Shown: positions 21,100 through 32,964 of the stretch, in pieces
Numbering within the stretch: position 1 is the first letter of the stretch
Layout of the letters: each line of letters starts with the position of its first letter
Assembly: GCF_021917145.1 (NCBI RefSeq)
Contig: NC_061066.1
Coordinates: 8,935,961-8,999,960 of the forward strand
From: Hypomesus transpacificus
Lineage: Eukaryota; Chordata; Actinopteri; Osmeriformes; Osmeridae
Direction of reading: 5' to 3'
Length of the DNA: 64,000 nt
The notes under the pieces: model-generated
Seen by the model: the letters and a program-made list of their open reading frames with translations, nothing else
Told to the model about the DNA's origin: nothing
The model's database searches: none
Program-made: the position numbers and the translations under genes

Positions 21100-22860
21100 G
21101 GGTTGTGTCTCAGGAGGGGCGGAAACTGATTGGTGGCCCCCCTTGTTATTAACATTTTGCAGTGCAATAAAATATAACAAGGCAAAGTAACCAATGGCAA
21201 CCTGTGAATGGCACATATAAGCCTATATAATAAATGTGTTCAGTCATCATAGCCCCTAATGTGCGAACAAAATGTAGGCCTAGGCCACTAGCCTCGCATT
21301 CAGCATTCATTAGAAGCTTTCACACACAGTAGGCCTACACAAGTCCATGCATAACATGGGTTAAATGATCTGTGTCCGTGTGTCAATTTACTAAATACAG
21401 AGCTGCCAATTCTCATGGTTTCGCCATGTGACACACGCATTTCGACCATTTCTCACGCTCTCACTTGGAGTGCTACCAAATATCATGCCAATGTTTTTGC
21501 AAAAGTTGCCAGCCCTAAGTAGAGCATGTTACTTTTGCTTGTATGAAATCTATCCCTAGCTTCTGCAATCTTTGGACCAGTGTGTTAGCAGCAGCTGGTC
21601 TTGTTGAAGCCAGAAGGATAGAGCTAACCTACCCACATAATGGGACAGTGCTATTTTAGCCAAGTACCAGCAGGCTAGCAGTGTCCCTACCAAAGCTGAG
21701 ACCAAACCTACGCCCTTGGTCTATCCTACTGTACGTCTACTACGTCTCTACGTCATGTAAACAAATTGAAAATGTATATATATTTAGAAACATTTTCTTT
21801 TAGTTAATCCCCATGCTTGATGGAGCAACAGGAATGAGACACTCAAACCACCTGCTGATCACGATAGTCCTTGTTCATACAACTAGCCCAGGAACACTGC
21901 GCCACAATAATAATCTCACCTACAAAGAAGAAATCTAATATATTTGCTAAGAGATTGCATACAACTGTATGGAAAAACTATATTTTGTAAAATCGTCTAC
22001 CATGGATACAATCAAAGTTTTGTTGCCAAAGAGAAATAATGAAAATAAATTAATAATAATCCTAGATCGCGGGCCCCCTCCGGGCGCCCCCACCCCCCCT
22101 CCGGGCGCCCCCACCCCCCCTCCGGGCGCCCCCACCCCCCCTCCGGGCGCCCCCACCCCCCCTCCGCTACAAGCCCACACACACTCTCACATCCTGAACT
22201 GTGGGAAATGACTCGCAGAAAAATTCTGGGAACTTGACTGATGTCAGCTGGTGGTTGTTTGGTGCTCTGGCAGAGGGGTCTGTTGGTTGGTGCTCTGGCA
22301 GAGGGGTCTGTTGGTTGGTGCTCTGGCAGAGGGGTCTGTTCCCTGTACAGAGGAGCGCCGTTGCGACACTCCATTAACAACCAAGTTGCCATTTGTTTCT
22401 CTGATTGGTTTTATCTATCCAATTGCATCCAGAGGCATTTGGATGCGCAAACTCCCCTCGGAAATCAAAAATTAACTGAGACATTTTGCTCTGGCAGTGC
22501 CAGGCTGAAGGAGACCGACTGTTCAACAGATGTCTTAAAAATAAATAACTGCTCAGGATATCTACTGCTTAAAAGTTTGGACAAAACTGTTTATTACAAT
22601 TTTTCAACAGTTTCTGTTGATAAGAACCCAAAGTATTTTAAATAAATAAATTAAAGAGACATGTTTATCGTGTTTGGGATGTTCAACATTAAAAGCGTAT
22701 TTCCCGATAAGTAATTGGCAGTGCAATTCCCATGCAGCTGTTGTGTCTTCATGGATGTGTTCACCTTTTCAGCTAAGCATGGATAGGCACGTTTGTTGTG
22801 AACAGCGTTAATAATAAAGGTTAACGTATAAAAACAATTTAAAAAAAAAAAGTGTGTGTT
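21100..22860. other. il15ra-fbh1 intergenic region with two small tandem repeats
   Basis: No gene seen. At 22070-22167 a unit of about 21 bp (CTCCGGGCGCCCCCACCCCC) recurs about five times and contains the palindrome GGGCGCCC. At 22254-22340 a unit of about 30 bp containing GCTCTGGCAGAGGGGTCTGT is repeated three times. The remainder is AT-rich unique sequence with a few repeat fragments. Both flanking genes end here. Confidence 0.7.
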
Positions 22861-25800
22861 TTAGAAGAGAGCGAGCAGCAAAGCGTAGTTGATGGGCAGC
22901 TCCAGTCTCTCCTGCGTCTGAGGCAGAGCCTGCAACCTCTCTGGGGGGGCCAGCAGGCAGGCGCTGGGGCCCAAACGCTGCCACACACAACTCTCACACA
23001 GAGGACCCCCGGCATCCTCGCTGTCCATCTACAGGGAGAGGGAGGGAGAGAGAGGCTGGGATGAACAGGGAGAGAGGGAGGGAGGGAAAGAGGGAGGGAG
23101 GGAAAGAGGGAGGGAGGGATGAAGAGAGGCTGGGATGAACATGGAGGGATGGAGGGAGGGATGAAGAGAGGCTGGGATGAACATGGAGGGAGGGAGGGAG
23201 GGAGGGAGGGAGGGAGGGAGGGAGGGAGGGAGGGAGGGAGGGAGGGAGGGAGGGAGGGAGGGAGGGAGGGAGGGAGGGAGGGAGGGAGGGAGGGGAGAGG
23301 AGGGAGGGAGGGAGGGAGGGGAGAGGAGGGAGGGAGGCTGGGATGGACAGGGAGGGATGGATGCTCAGGAAGATGGTGAGGGAGGAGGAAAGTTGGGGAG
23401 TTGAAGTGCTGCGTGTGCCTATGTTCCTCACGTATTTGATGGGCAGCTTGCTCATGACGATGGTAGCATCTGGCATGACGCGGTTCTGACACTCTCGAAC
23501 CAAACAAACGGGCCTGTCGTCACTAGTCAGGGCGCTGGTCAACTCTGACCTCAGGAAGTACTCCTGGGGAGAACAGATGCACAGGTTAGCCTTCCAGTAC
23601 CACAGCCTGGAAGTGTGGAGGGGGAGGTGTGGACCTGTGGGGTTAGTTTAGTCAAGGAAGTCACCTTGAAACCTTGTCATCTTGACTTTCTAAGATGGGT
23701 ATAGGGCGGTGGGAGAACGTCTGACTGCAGATCAGTAGATTGCAGGTTCATATGAATAAAAAGATGAATATGACTACTCTGTTGGGATACAACTTTTGCT
23801 CTGCTGTGCACCGTTTTCTTAAATCCACAGAAGCTGTTGATTTACATTGCCTGAAAACAGATGTTTGAAAAACTGTTTGATGTCATCCAGTTTCCTGTCC
23901 ATTTCTCAGAATTAAGAGCCACTTTGAGACTAAACTAAAAGTTCACTAAGATATCCTGCCTTCAAGGACCATCTGGTAGAACACAGAGACAGAGGGCTGA
24001 TCTGGCAGACAACAAAGGCAACTCATGAATAATGAGAGAGAGAGGGACAGAGACAGAGAGACATAGAGAGAGAGAGACATAGAGAGAGACATAGAGAGAG
24101 AGACACAAAGAGAGAGAGAGGAAAAGACAGCAAGATAGACGGATGAAATGATGATTTTTTAAATTATTATTAAAGGTCCCATGACATGAAACGTTCTCTT
24201 TAGGAGGTTATATAACATTAATATGAGTTCCCCTAGCCTGCCTTTGGTCCCCTAGTGGCTAGGAATGTTGACAGCTGTAAACCAAGCCCTGGGTATTCTT
24301 CTCCGCCTTTGAGAAAATGAAAACTGAAAACTCTTGTTACGTCACAATAGGGAAGGGGGGCAGGTCTCACCCCGGCCAGAGTGAGGATGTTGGAGATGTT
24401 CTTAGTGATGATCAGGTTCCTCTGAGCCCTGGTCACTGCCACGTACAGCAGGTTCCACTCATCCTTCGGAATGTCACCTTGGGGGAGGAGGGGAGGAGGA
24501 GAGGAGGAGGGGAGAAGGGGGAGAGGAGGGGGGGAGAAGGGGGGGAGGAGGCGAGGAGAAGGGGGGGAGGAGGAGAGGAGGAGGGGAGGAGGGGGAGAGG
24601 AGGGGAGAAGGGGGGGAGGAGGAGAGGAGGGGAGAAGGGGGGGAGGAGGAGAAGGGGGAGAGGAGGCGAGGAGGGGGAGAGGAGAAGGGGGGGAGGAGGG
24701 GAGGAGGAGAGGAGGAGGGGAGAAGGGGGAGAGGAGGGGAGAAGGGGGGGAGGAGGAGAGGAAGGGGAGAGGAGGAAAGAACGAAGAGGCATAGTGCAGT
24801 GATTTACAGTGGGCAGTGCAGTGATTTACAGTGGGCTGACAGGATACGCACACACGCACTAAGACTAGGATAGGCGCACACACACACACACACACACTAT
24901 GATGAGGATCCGCAGACACACCTGCTGAGAAGCGGATCCTCTGCAGGTTGTGACGGGCCACAGGGACTTTGGCGAAGTCATCAGTGACCACCACTGTGTC
25001 AAACTCCAGACCTTTGGACTTGTGGACTGTCCCCAGAATGAAATCTGGACGAGGAGAAATTATTGAAATATGTTGTGTGTGTCCGTGTGTCATAGAGAGA
25101 ATGAAAGAGGAAGGTTTAGGTCGTGCTAAGAGCAGGATGTGATGCGTGAGTGGCGTACCTGCGTGCTGGTGGTCGTGCTCAGAGCAGGCTTTGATGCGGT
25201 TCACCAGCTCGGGGATGCGGTTGTTGTACTTCTCCACCACGGCCAGCTTGGTCTCCAGCTCGCGGTCCTGGGTCTTGGTGGCGTAGTCCTTCAGGCCAGC
25301 GTAGCCCCCCAGACTCACTGACCTGGAGAAGCTCCTGATGAAGCCGTCACTGATGCCTGCTCCAGGGAAAGGAGGGAGGAGGACAGGCCGTGAGAGAGAG
25401 GGGGGAGGAGACAGGGAGAGGGAGGGAGAGAGAGGGGGGGAGGAGAGAGAGGGAGGGAGAGAGAGGGAGAGAGTGAGAGGGGGAGGAGGAGAGAGGGAGG
25501 GAGGAGGAGAGAGAGGGAGAGAGAGGGAGGGAGGAGAGAGGAGAGAGGGAGGGAAGAGAGAGAGGGAGGAGAGAGAGGGAGGGAGGAGAGAGGAGAGAGG
25601 GAGGGAAGAGAGAGAGGGAGGAGAGAGAGGGAGGGAGGAGAGAGAGGGAGGGAGGAGAGGGAGGGAGGGAGGAGAGAGAGGGAGGAGAGAGGGAGGAGAG
25701 AGGCTTCTGATGGACTGGACAGGGAGGACAGAGGTAGAGAAGGAAGGGCCAGGGCAGGGATTAAGAGAGAGGGAAGGGAAAAAGAGAGCATGAGAGAGGG

Positions 25801-28424
25801 GAGGAGGGAAAGAATGAGAGAGGAAAGGAAGGAAGGGAATGACTTACCTTTTGTGCGTTTTTGTTCTGGCTGCATCAGAAGCCAGATGTCCATGATCTGT
25901 GCAAGGCCAAAGTTCTCAACCCCCTGGAGAGGTGAACACAGGTGATATACAACAAACCTGGGCGTGTGCACAAGCACTGTATCTTTTTGTGTGTGTGTGC
26001 GTGTGTGTCTCACCCCTACGATGTGCAGCCTGCAGCGGGGGTTAGCGTCGGTCAGCCTCACAGCCTCGCTGAACACAGTGACGTTACAGCGTGACAAGAT
26101 GGCCGTCTTCCCTCGAGCTTCACTCACACCTGACTGGACATGACTCACCACGTCTGAAGCCTCTCCCCTCACACTGCCTGGACACACACACACACACACA
26201 CACACAGACACACACACACACAGACACACATGCACAGACACACACACACACACATGCACAGACACACACACACACACAGACACACACACACACACAGACA
26301 CACACACACACAGACACACATGCACAGACACACACACACACACATGCACAGACACACACACACACACAGACACACACACACACACACACGCACAGACACA
26401 CACACACACGCACAGACACACACACACACACACATGCACAGACACACACACACACACACGCACAGACACACACACACACACGCACAGACACACACACACA
26501 CATGCACAGACACACACACACACATGCACAGACACACACACACACACATGCACAGACACACACAATCAAAAGAGGTAATCAGGTGTAGCATTCCAGTGCC
26601 GCTGTCAGGAACAGTGTTCCCTGGTGACTCACCTTCCTGCTGCCCTCCCACTAGGACCTTGCTGACGTGCTTACACACCTGCAAGATGCTGGCGCCAACA
26701 TAAGCAATCTCAGCTCCAAACCGAAAGCTCTGCAGGAACAATGAGCCATGTCACAATCACTGGACTGTTAGTAGAGGTGTGTGTGTACCTGTGTGAGGTA
26801 GAACAGGTGTGTGTACCTGTGTGAGGTAGTACAGGTGTGTGTGTGTGTGTGTGTGTACCTGTGTGAGGTAGGACAGGTGTGTGTACCTGTGTGAGGTAGT
26901 ACAGGTGTGTGTGTGTACCTGTGTGAGGTAGTACAGGTGTGTGTACCTGTGTGAGGTAGTACAGGTGTGTGTACCTGTGTGAGGTGGTACAGGTGTGTGT
27001 GTACCTGTGTGAGGTAGTACAGGTGTGTGTGTACCTGTGTGAGGTAGTACAGGTGTGTGTACCTGTGTGAGGTAGTACAGGTGTGTGTACCTGTGTGAGG
27101 TAGTACAGGTGTGTGTGTACCTGTGTGAGGTAGTACAGGTGTGTGTGCTGGACGTGTTCCAGGGCGTTAACAGCTCCTCTGAAGGTGTAGATCTGCTGGT
27201 GAGGGTCTCCTACCAACACCTTCCCACAGCGCTGAGGCAGCATGATGTCCATGATAGCTAACAGACACACAAACAGACTAGTACCTGGGGTACAAGGGCA
27301 TTGTGGGTAGTGTAGTCTTGTATCTGATGCACAGGAGTGAATAATGGTCTTATAGCACAGTGTAATCTTGGTAGGGGAAGAACAGGGGCATTGTGGGTAG
27401 TGTAGTCTTGTACCTGGAGTGCAGTCCTGCGCCTCGTCTATGAGGATGACGTCATATTTGTCCAGACACGGTTGGCTGAGCTGCCAAAGCTTCAGATACC
27501 CTGGAGATAGATGGACCAATCAGACTGCTGCCCTTCAAACGCATCCTTATCTCCAACTTAAACATGAAGACTCACTCACCATCATGGGTCATGTGGTGTT
27601 TTTCGTTGCCACCGTTTAGATCTACCATTTTGTCCCAGATATTTTGAGCGTCCCTTACATACATCTGCAGAAGCACATCCACATTCATTCGACACTTTCT
27701 GCAACACACATCACAGTTCAAACTGAACCCGTCTGGCCTATAAACCCAGGCTCAATGTTGCTCTTTGACGGTGAGATGGAGGCTCTGAGATGAAGGTGCC
27801 ATCTTGCTGACTCCTACACACCATTTTGGCCTCGTGGTCGATCTCCTGCTCCTGGCCCTGGTTGTTCTTGAACTTCCAGGGCACGTGCTCAGGGGTGACG
27901 TGTGTGTCGGTCGAGGCCATGTAGGAGCTGAGTGTGAGGGTCACCACCTTGGCGTTGATGAACCCCCCGCGACCTTTAGGCAGCCACCAGGCCACAGAGA
28001 AGGGCCTGAGGTTGGGGCAAAGCTGCTTTCTCACCTGGTACCTGGGAGAGGAGAGACGACAATGACTCACTGGCTGCCTTGCTGTCTGTCTGATGGTGAG
28101 ACTTGATGTGTGTCTGTGTCTGTCTGTCTATATGTCTGTCTGTCTGTCTGACCTGCTGTCTGTCTGATGGTGAGACTTGATGTGTGTCTGTGTCTGTCTG
28201 TCTGTCTGTCTATATGTCTGTCTGTCTGACCTGCTGTCTGTCTGATGGTGAGACTTGATGTGTGTCTGTGTCTGTCTGTCTATATGTCTGTCTGTCTGAC
28301 CTGCTGTCTGTCTGATGGTGAGACTTGATGTGTGTCTGTGTCTGTCTGTCTATATGTCTGTCTGTCTGACCTGCTGTCTGTCTGATGGTGAGACTTGATG
28401 TGTGTCTGTGTCTGTCTGTCTATA

Positions 28425-28458
<34 letters not shown>

Positions 28459-29133
28459 ACCTGCTGACTGTCTGAATAGCAACTGACGGACATGAGGACT
28501 GGCATGCTGCCTGACTAAAAATGAACCTTGATCACTGTAATTGACAATGAAAACTTATTAAAGGAAACTGTAATTACTTGATTACACAAGAGATGATAAA
28601 CTGCCACGAGTCAAGTATTTGCATTGGAATGGGAATCCAATACTTTAAAGTGTATTTTACACTGGCAGATAAGAGTTGAACTGACTTTATGCCAACTGCT
28701 CCAAAGGCCATGGAGTGGACTGTCTTACAGTCCACGTTGCTGGGGAAACAGCGCCGTGCCTGTGTGGCCACCGACTTGTTGAAGGCCACATACAGGAAGC
28801 GAAGGAGAGGTCTCTGCTGGGTGTAGTGGACAAGCGTGGTGGTCTTCCCTGTGCCTGGAACACACACACACACTTAGTGCGTTGTTTTTCTATCCTAATG
28901 GGCCCCGACAATTCAGCTAAATTCCAAATGGTGTGTTATCTCTAACCACTATCCCTTAATATAAACCTAATTTGAACCCTAACTTATACAACGTAAATAG
29001 CCCCTGAGAAAAGCATTTGAAGTCTTTCCATGTTTCACTACATTACATAAGGACAGTTAAACAAGACCACACACAAACTTTTCATCTTCCTCAGCCACCC
29101 TCTTCCCTACCCACCCCCCTCCCCCATCCCCCC

Positions 29134-29165
<32 letters not shown>

Positions 29166-30194
29166 ATTAAATCTCCAGCACACAAACCACTCCTGTCCTG
29201 CATGTTTAAGATGTTTCCCTGCTCCAACACACCTCATTCAAATAAATGGGTCGAACACACATTTGAATCAGGTGTGTTGGAGTCAACAAACATCTAAAAC
29301 ACGCAGGACAGGAGTTCACTGAGGACAGGGTTAAGAACCACTGTTTTAAACTGACAATTTCAGGAGAGAGCACCCTCTGGTGACAGCAGGAGATGGATCT
29401 GATCAATTTTTGCGCAGATGAACAAACCAAATAATCCAAACACCCGTCTATTGAACTATCCATGTAGATGAACATGTAGAGTTTACGTCATCACTCGGGC
29501 TGAACTGAGGCCGGGGCTCACCTGCGAAGGCCACGATCTTGACGACGTGGTGAGCCTGGATGTCGTGATTCAGGACCTGCTGCTGCTCCTGGGTCACCTG
29601 GACCGGAGCTCTCCTGACAAGACAGGCACGAAGAGATCAACACAGTCATGCGTTAACCAGATGAAACAATGTCACACAAGGTCTGTGCGGAGACAGAGAC
29701 AGAGACAGAGAGAGAGAGAGAGCGCCTGAGAGTCAAAACAAAGCAGTTTTCCCCGACTGTGAGGACCAGTAGAGAAAAGGCCGTTGGCTCTAATGAGAAA
29801 AGTGGCCTCACCCAGTCTGACGGCTGCTGATCCTGGGCGGAGCGTTCTGCATCAGATGAAGCACATAGTAGATATTGTAGTACCGTCTGGAGGTGGAGAT
29901 AGAGGGAGGGGAAAGAAAGATGAAAGGAGGAACAAAGAAAAGAGATGATAAACCGTTTCACCGTCCTCTTCTGCGGTCTTTCCAGTTCTGCTCCTCCTCC
30001 TCTACCTGTTACTGATGTTTATCTTTCCGTTCGTCATGGCGAGCAGCACGGTTGCCATGGCGCTGAGGTACTCCGAAATGTCGCTAAGCGACGGCAAGCA
30101 GGTCTTCAGACGAGCCACCAGGTCCAGAACGTCCCCGACGTTGGGACACAAGACCAGGATCAGGGCCATGGCTGCCCATGGGTTAGGACCCTTC

Positions 30195-30231
<37 letters not shown>

Positions 30232-32080
30232 CCCTTACTATATAGACACTATAGACACTGCAAAAGGTGTGTAAGTGTGTATGTGTGTGGTACCTACCCC
30301 CTCGATGCCTAGTATATCAGGGATCCTGTGTTTGAGACAGGCCTCTGCCTGAGGAAAGAGATGATGCTTCCTCACACTGTGTAACACTGCCTCAGGCTTC
30401 ACCCGCTGGGTTGGCTTGTACTCCGCCATGAACCTGGAACACACACACACACACACACACAGGGTAGATGAGCGCATGAGCCTGAAAGCAACGTTTAGTT
30501 GTCTACATCCACCACAGGAGCCACCGGCGAAGCCTCACTTGATCATGTTGATGACACTCAGGGGCGTCTCCTTGACGATGTTCTGTCTCCTCAGCAGGAG
30601 GCAGATCTCCTTCACGGCCTCCTTCTCTCTCATCTGGTAGCGGAAATACAGCTTCTTCCAGGGAACAAACTAGCCACGAGACACAGAGCGACACCGAGTC
30701 AGTTAAACACACACAGAGACGAGCAGCCTTCACTAGTCCCACAAGAGGTACTAGTCCCACAATCCCACAACTTTGCTCTTTGCTTTCATTTCATTTTTTT
30801 TTTATGTATCGTTCTGTATCGGTATCGTTGTTTCTCACTTTTCTCTAGAAAACTATCAGTCCAACTCACCACCTCCTCATGCCCCATCGCTTCCTCCATC
30901 CTTTACCCCTCTTCCTCCGCCTCCCACCCCTTCTCCTCCCACGGCCCCTTCCTCCTCCATCCCCCCCCTCCCAGCTCCAGGCGCTCACCAGTGCCTGAGT
31001 GACGATGTCCCTCCAGCGGCGACACACCAGGCTGACGTGACGGTACAGGTCCTGGGCAGAGAGGAGGCTGAACACCAGCCTGAGCAGCTCCTCTGGAAGG
31101 TCCTCCACGTGGCCCTGTGGCTGCACCAGCCTGGTGCTGGTCCCCAGCAGCCCGTAGTGAGCATCAGGAAGGGCCTCCACTCCCTCCTCCTCCACCCGGG
31201 CTAGGTCCTCCACTCCCTCCTCCTCCACCCGGGCTAGGGCCTCCACTCCCTCCTCCTCCACCCGGGCTAGGTCCTCCCCTGATGCTTTGGCTGTTGTGCC
31301 ACACTCAAATTCGTCATCATCCCCAAACATAGCCTCCGTCATCCCTTCCAGATAGTTCACCACCTCCTCCTCCTCCTCCTCCTCCATGGGAGTGGCGAAT
31401 ATTTCTGCTAGCTCCTCCTTTGTGGGTGTGGAAAATTCATCCACAGGCTCCTCCTTTATGGGCGTGGCTGCCGCCTCTCGCAACGTCGGGCCTCTTGTGA
31501 ACGGGAGAGCTCTGCTGAGTCTGTCTGCGGTTGAGGACGAGCTTGGCTGGGCTGTTTTCTGAGGGCTGACCTTAACGACCCCTGTCACTGGGAAGAACTG
31601 GGTGATGCCTCTCTGGTACTTGTCAGTATCTCCATCTGGAGGGAGAAGGAAAAGAGGGGTGAAAAGGAAAATGACATAAAACACGTTACAGGAATACTGG
31701 CAATATGTTGTCAATCTGCCACCTGGATCTTGCACGTTACACAAATGACGTATCTAAAACTAAGGCTGATTACCGAGTTTTTTTCTCTTTGTGGGTGTTC
31801 GGGGATACTTTGCAGGCGACCTGGGGTAGAGTCCCCGGTTGGGGTCGGAATTGCTGCGGTCAAATGCATGGGGTTGGGTGAGGGCTTCGGTACCCTCTGG
31901 TGTCATACCGAGTTCGACACATTCCTCTGCATCCAAATGTCTCCGCTTTGCCTTCCCTGCAACAGCAAGAGAACGGCTAGACTGCATCAGTTGACTTGGT
32001 TACAGGACCCTAAAAAGTTAGGCTTTCTTGCGCACAATTATTTCTTGTGCACACCCCCTACCTTTAACGGCTGACTCCAT
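22861..32080 (-). CDS. fbh1: F-box DNA helicase 1 (FBH1/FBXO18), complete coding region
   Basis: Twenty-one coding exons join without a break to 1076 codons (human about 1090): 32080-32062, 31956-31774, 31635-30989, 30669-30539, 30433-30298, 30190-30006, 29886-29812, 29613-29522, 28854-28686, 28041-27822, 27664-27580, 27500-27414, 27257-27121, 26729-26633, 26177-26014, 25923-25848, 25356-25159, 25044-24922, 24477-24371, 23563-23432, 23028-22861. Visible motifs: PCNA-binding PIP box QRGITQFF (75-82); F-box [10 protein letters not shown]...VCRRWRD (from about 247); Walker A AFAGTGKTTT (487-496); Walker [10 protein letters not shown] (D669, E670); [26 protein letters not shown] (from 905); VAVTRAQ (954 on). 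FBH1 is a superfamily-1 3'-5' helicase and an SCF ubiquitin-ligase subunit; it strips RAD51 from DNA and acts at stalled replication forks in the nucleus. Several introns hold large tandem repeats reaching the splice sites. Confidence 0.97.
23031..23335. repeat. (GGGA)n tract directly upstream of fbh1 exon 21
   Basis: GGGA-rich, with a pure array at about 23187-23292 and variant GATGAAGAGAGGCTGG units before it. On the fbh1 sense strand it is (TCCC)n and ends at the TAG acceptor of the last exon (exon begins 23028). Confidence 0.95.
24481..24778. repeat. GGGAGGAG-type polypurine tract upstream of fbh1 exon 19
   Basis: About 300 bp of G and A only, save for a few GC bases, in variants of GAGGAGGGGAGAAGGGG. 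On the fbh1 sense strand it is uninterrupted pyrimidine that runs to within four bases of exon 19 (begins 24477). Confidence 0.95.
25365..25705. repeat. GAGAGGGAGG polypurine tract upstream of fbh1 exon 17
   Basis: Variants of GGAGGAGAGAGAGGGAGG over more than 300 bp; sense-strand pyrimidine. The exon 17 acceptor (exon begins 25356) lies just beyond its edge. Confidence 0.93.
26179..26563. repeat. (CA)n-based minisatellite with CACATGCACAGACA units
   Basis: CA dinucleotide runs broken at intervals of about 18-26 bp by GACACA, ATGCACAGA or CGCACAGA. Lies in the fbh1 intron before exon 15 (begins 26177), so it reaches the acceptor. Long open frames on both strands are artefacts. Confidence 0.95.
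26786..27146 (-). repeat. Tandem array of the fbh1 exon-13 5' splice site, 12 copies
   Basis: On the fbh1 strand the end of exon 13 (CACCTGTACTACCTCACACAG followed by gtacac) is repeated with 28, 30 or 32-bp spacing. Copies of the + strand string CTGTGTGAGG begin at about 26790, 26818, 26860, 26887, 26919, 26947, 26975, 27005, 27035, 27063, 27091 and 27121; the last is the real exon end. Nearly every copy keeps CAG|gtac, so each is a potential donor. Confidence 0.9.
28075..28465. repeat. Minisatellite of about 70-bp units, five copies
   Basis: Units share CTGATGGTGAGACTTGATGT followed by TGTCTGTGTC, (TGTC)n, TATATGTC and GACCTGCTG. Lies in the fbh1 intron between exons 9 and 10. Copy number of the CTGT run differs between units. 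Confidence 0.9.
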
Positions 32081-32964
32081 GGTGAATGATTGTTAGATGT
32101 CTAGTATTTAAGGGACGTCATTTGTTTAATTACCTTAGGACATGGAAATACAAACATAATAAACTGCAGTTAGCTGGACAGTTTTGCCATGCCTCACTCG
32201 ATGCATACGGCTTTAGGTTACTTCTGACAGTACTCACCCTGTCACGTCTTCGACTTTAACAGGCAAGTTTGTTTTTTGTCTAAACGTGTATGTTTACAAC
32301 TTCTCTAGCTCGCTGCTTCCTGTCTAGCATTTTCCGCAGACTAAAAAAACATTACCGCCACCTTCTGCTACGGAGTGTTGACGACACTAAATCGCTTCAC
32401 GGAGGTTTTTAATGACTACTCTCCTAGTTATTCAAGCAGAATGAAACTAATATGGTTTAATCACACCCTGTGTAAAATACAGTAAAAGAAAAGTACAAAT
32501 AATAAAGACATTTATTATTGTCAATTAAACCACTTGTAAAAATGTAAGTTTATTTTCAAATGTAAGCATTATTTTCATTTCAGTACTGGTCACTTGGTCT
32601 ACCACCGTAAACATCAGACGTTTTTTGTTACATTTTTATTAGGTTAAGATCACTACCAAGGCACTTACTTCAGAACAGTACCATTTTTGCTTTTAGGTGA
32701 AGTTTAGTCTGTCCAGCAACGGTTTAGTGGAAAACTGGAACGTTTCCATAACTACTACCAATATCAAAAGGTGCAACTACAGGTGAATGCAGGTCCTTGA
32801 CAAGATGCAGGGTAATACATTTTGTACCAGGATCTTTCTGGACTGTTACACCACTATTTGGCTTCCTTCTCTGGTTGCATAGACAGCCCAACACAATCAC
32901 CCCTCCATATCTCCATATCTCCTCTCTCCTAGGCTCTCCTTTTCCCCCACCTTTCTCTGCTCTC

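Noticed and set aside
25315-26565. 416-codon minus-strand frame rich in Cys-Val and Ser-Leu-Pro
   Set aside because: It runs through (CA)n and polypurine repeats; real fbh1 exons 15 and 16 lie inside it but are split by good splice sites.
27664-27712. Alternative acceptor TTGCAG upstream of fbh1 exon 11
   Set aside because: It adds 34 bases and breaks the frame; the downstream CTGCAG keeps phase and matches the family.
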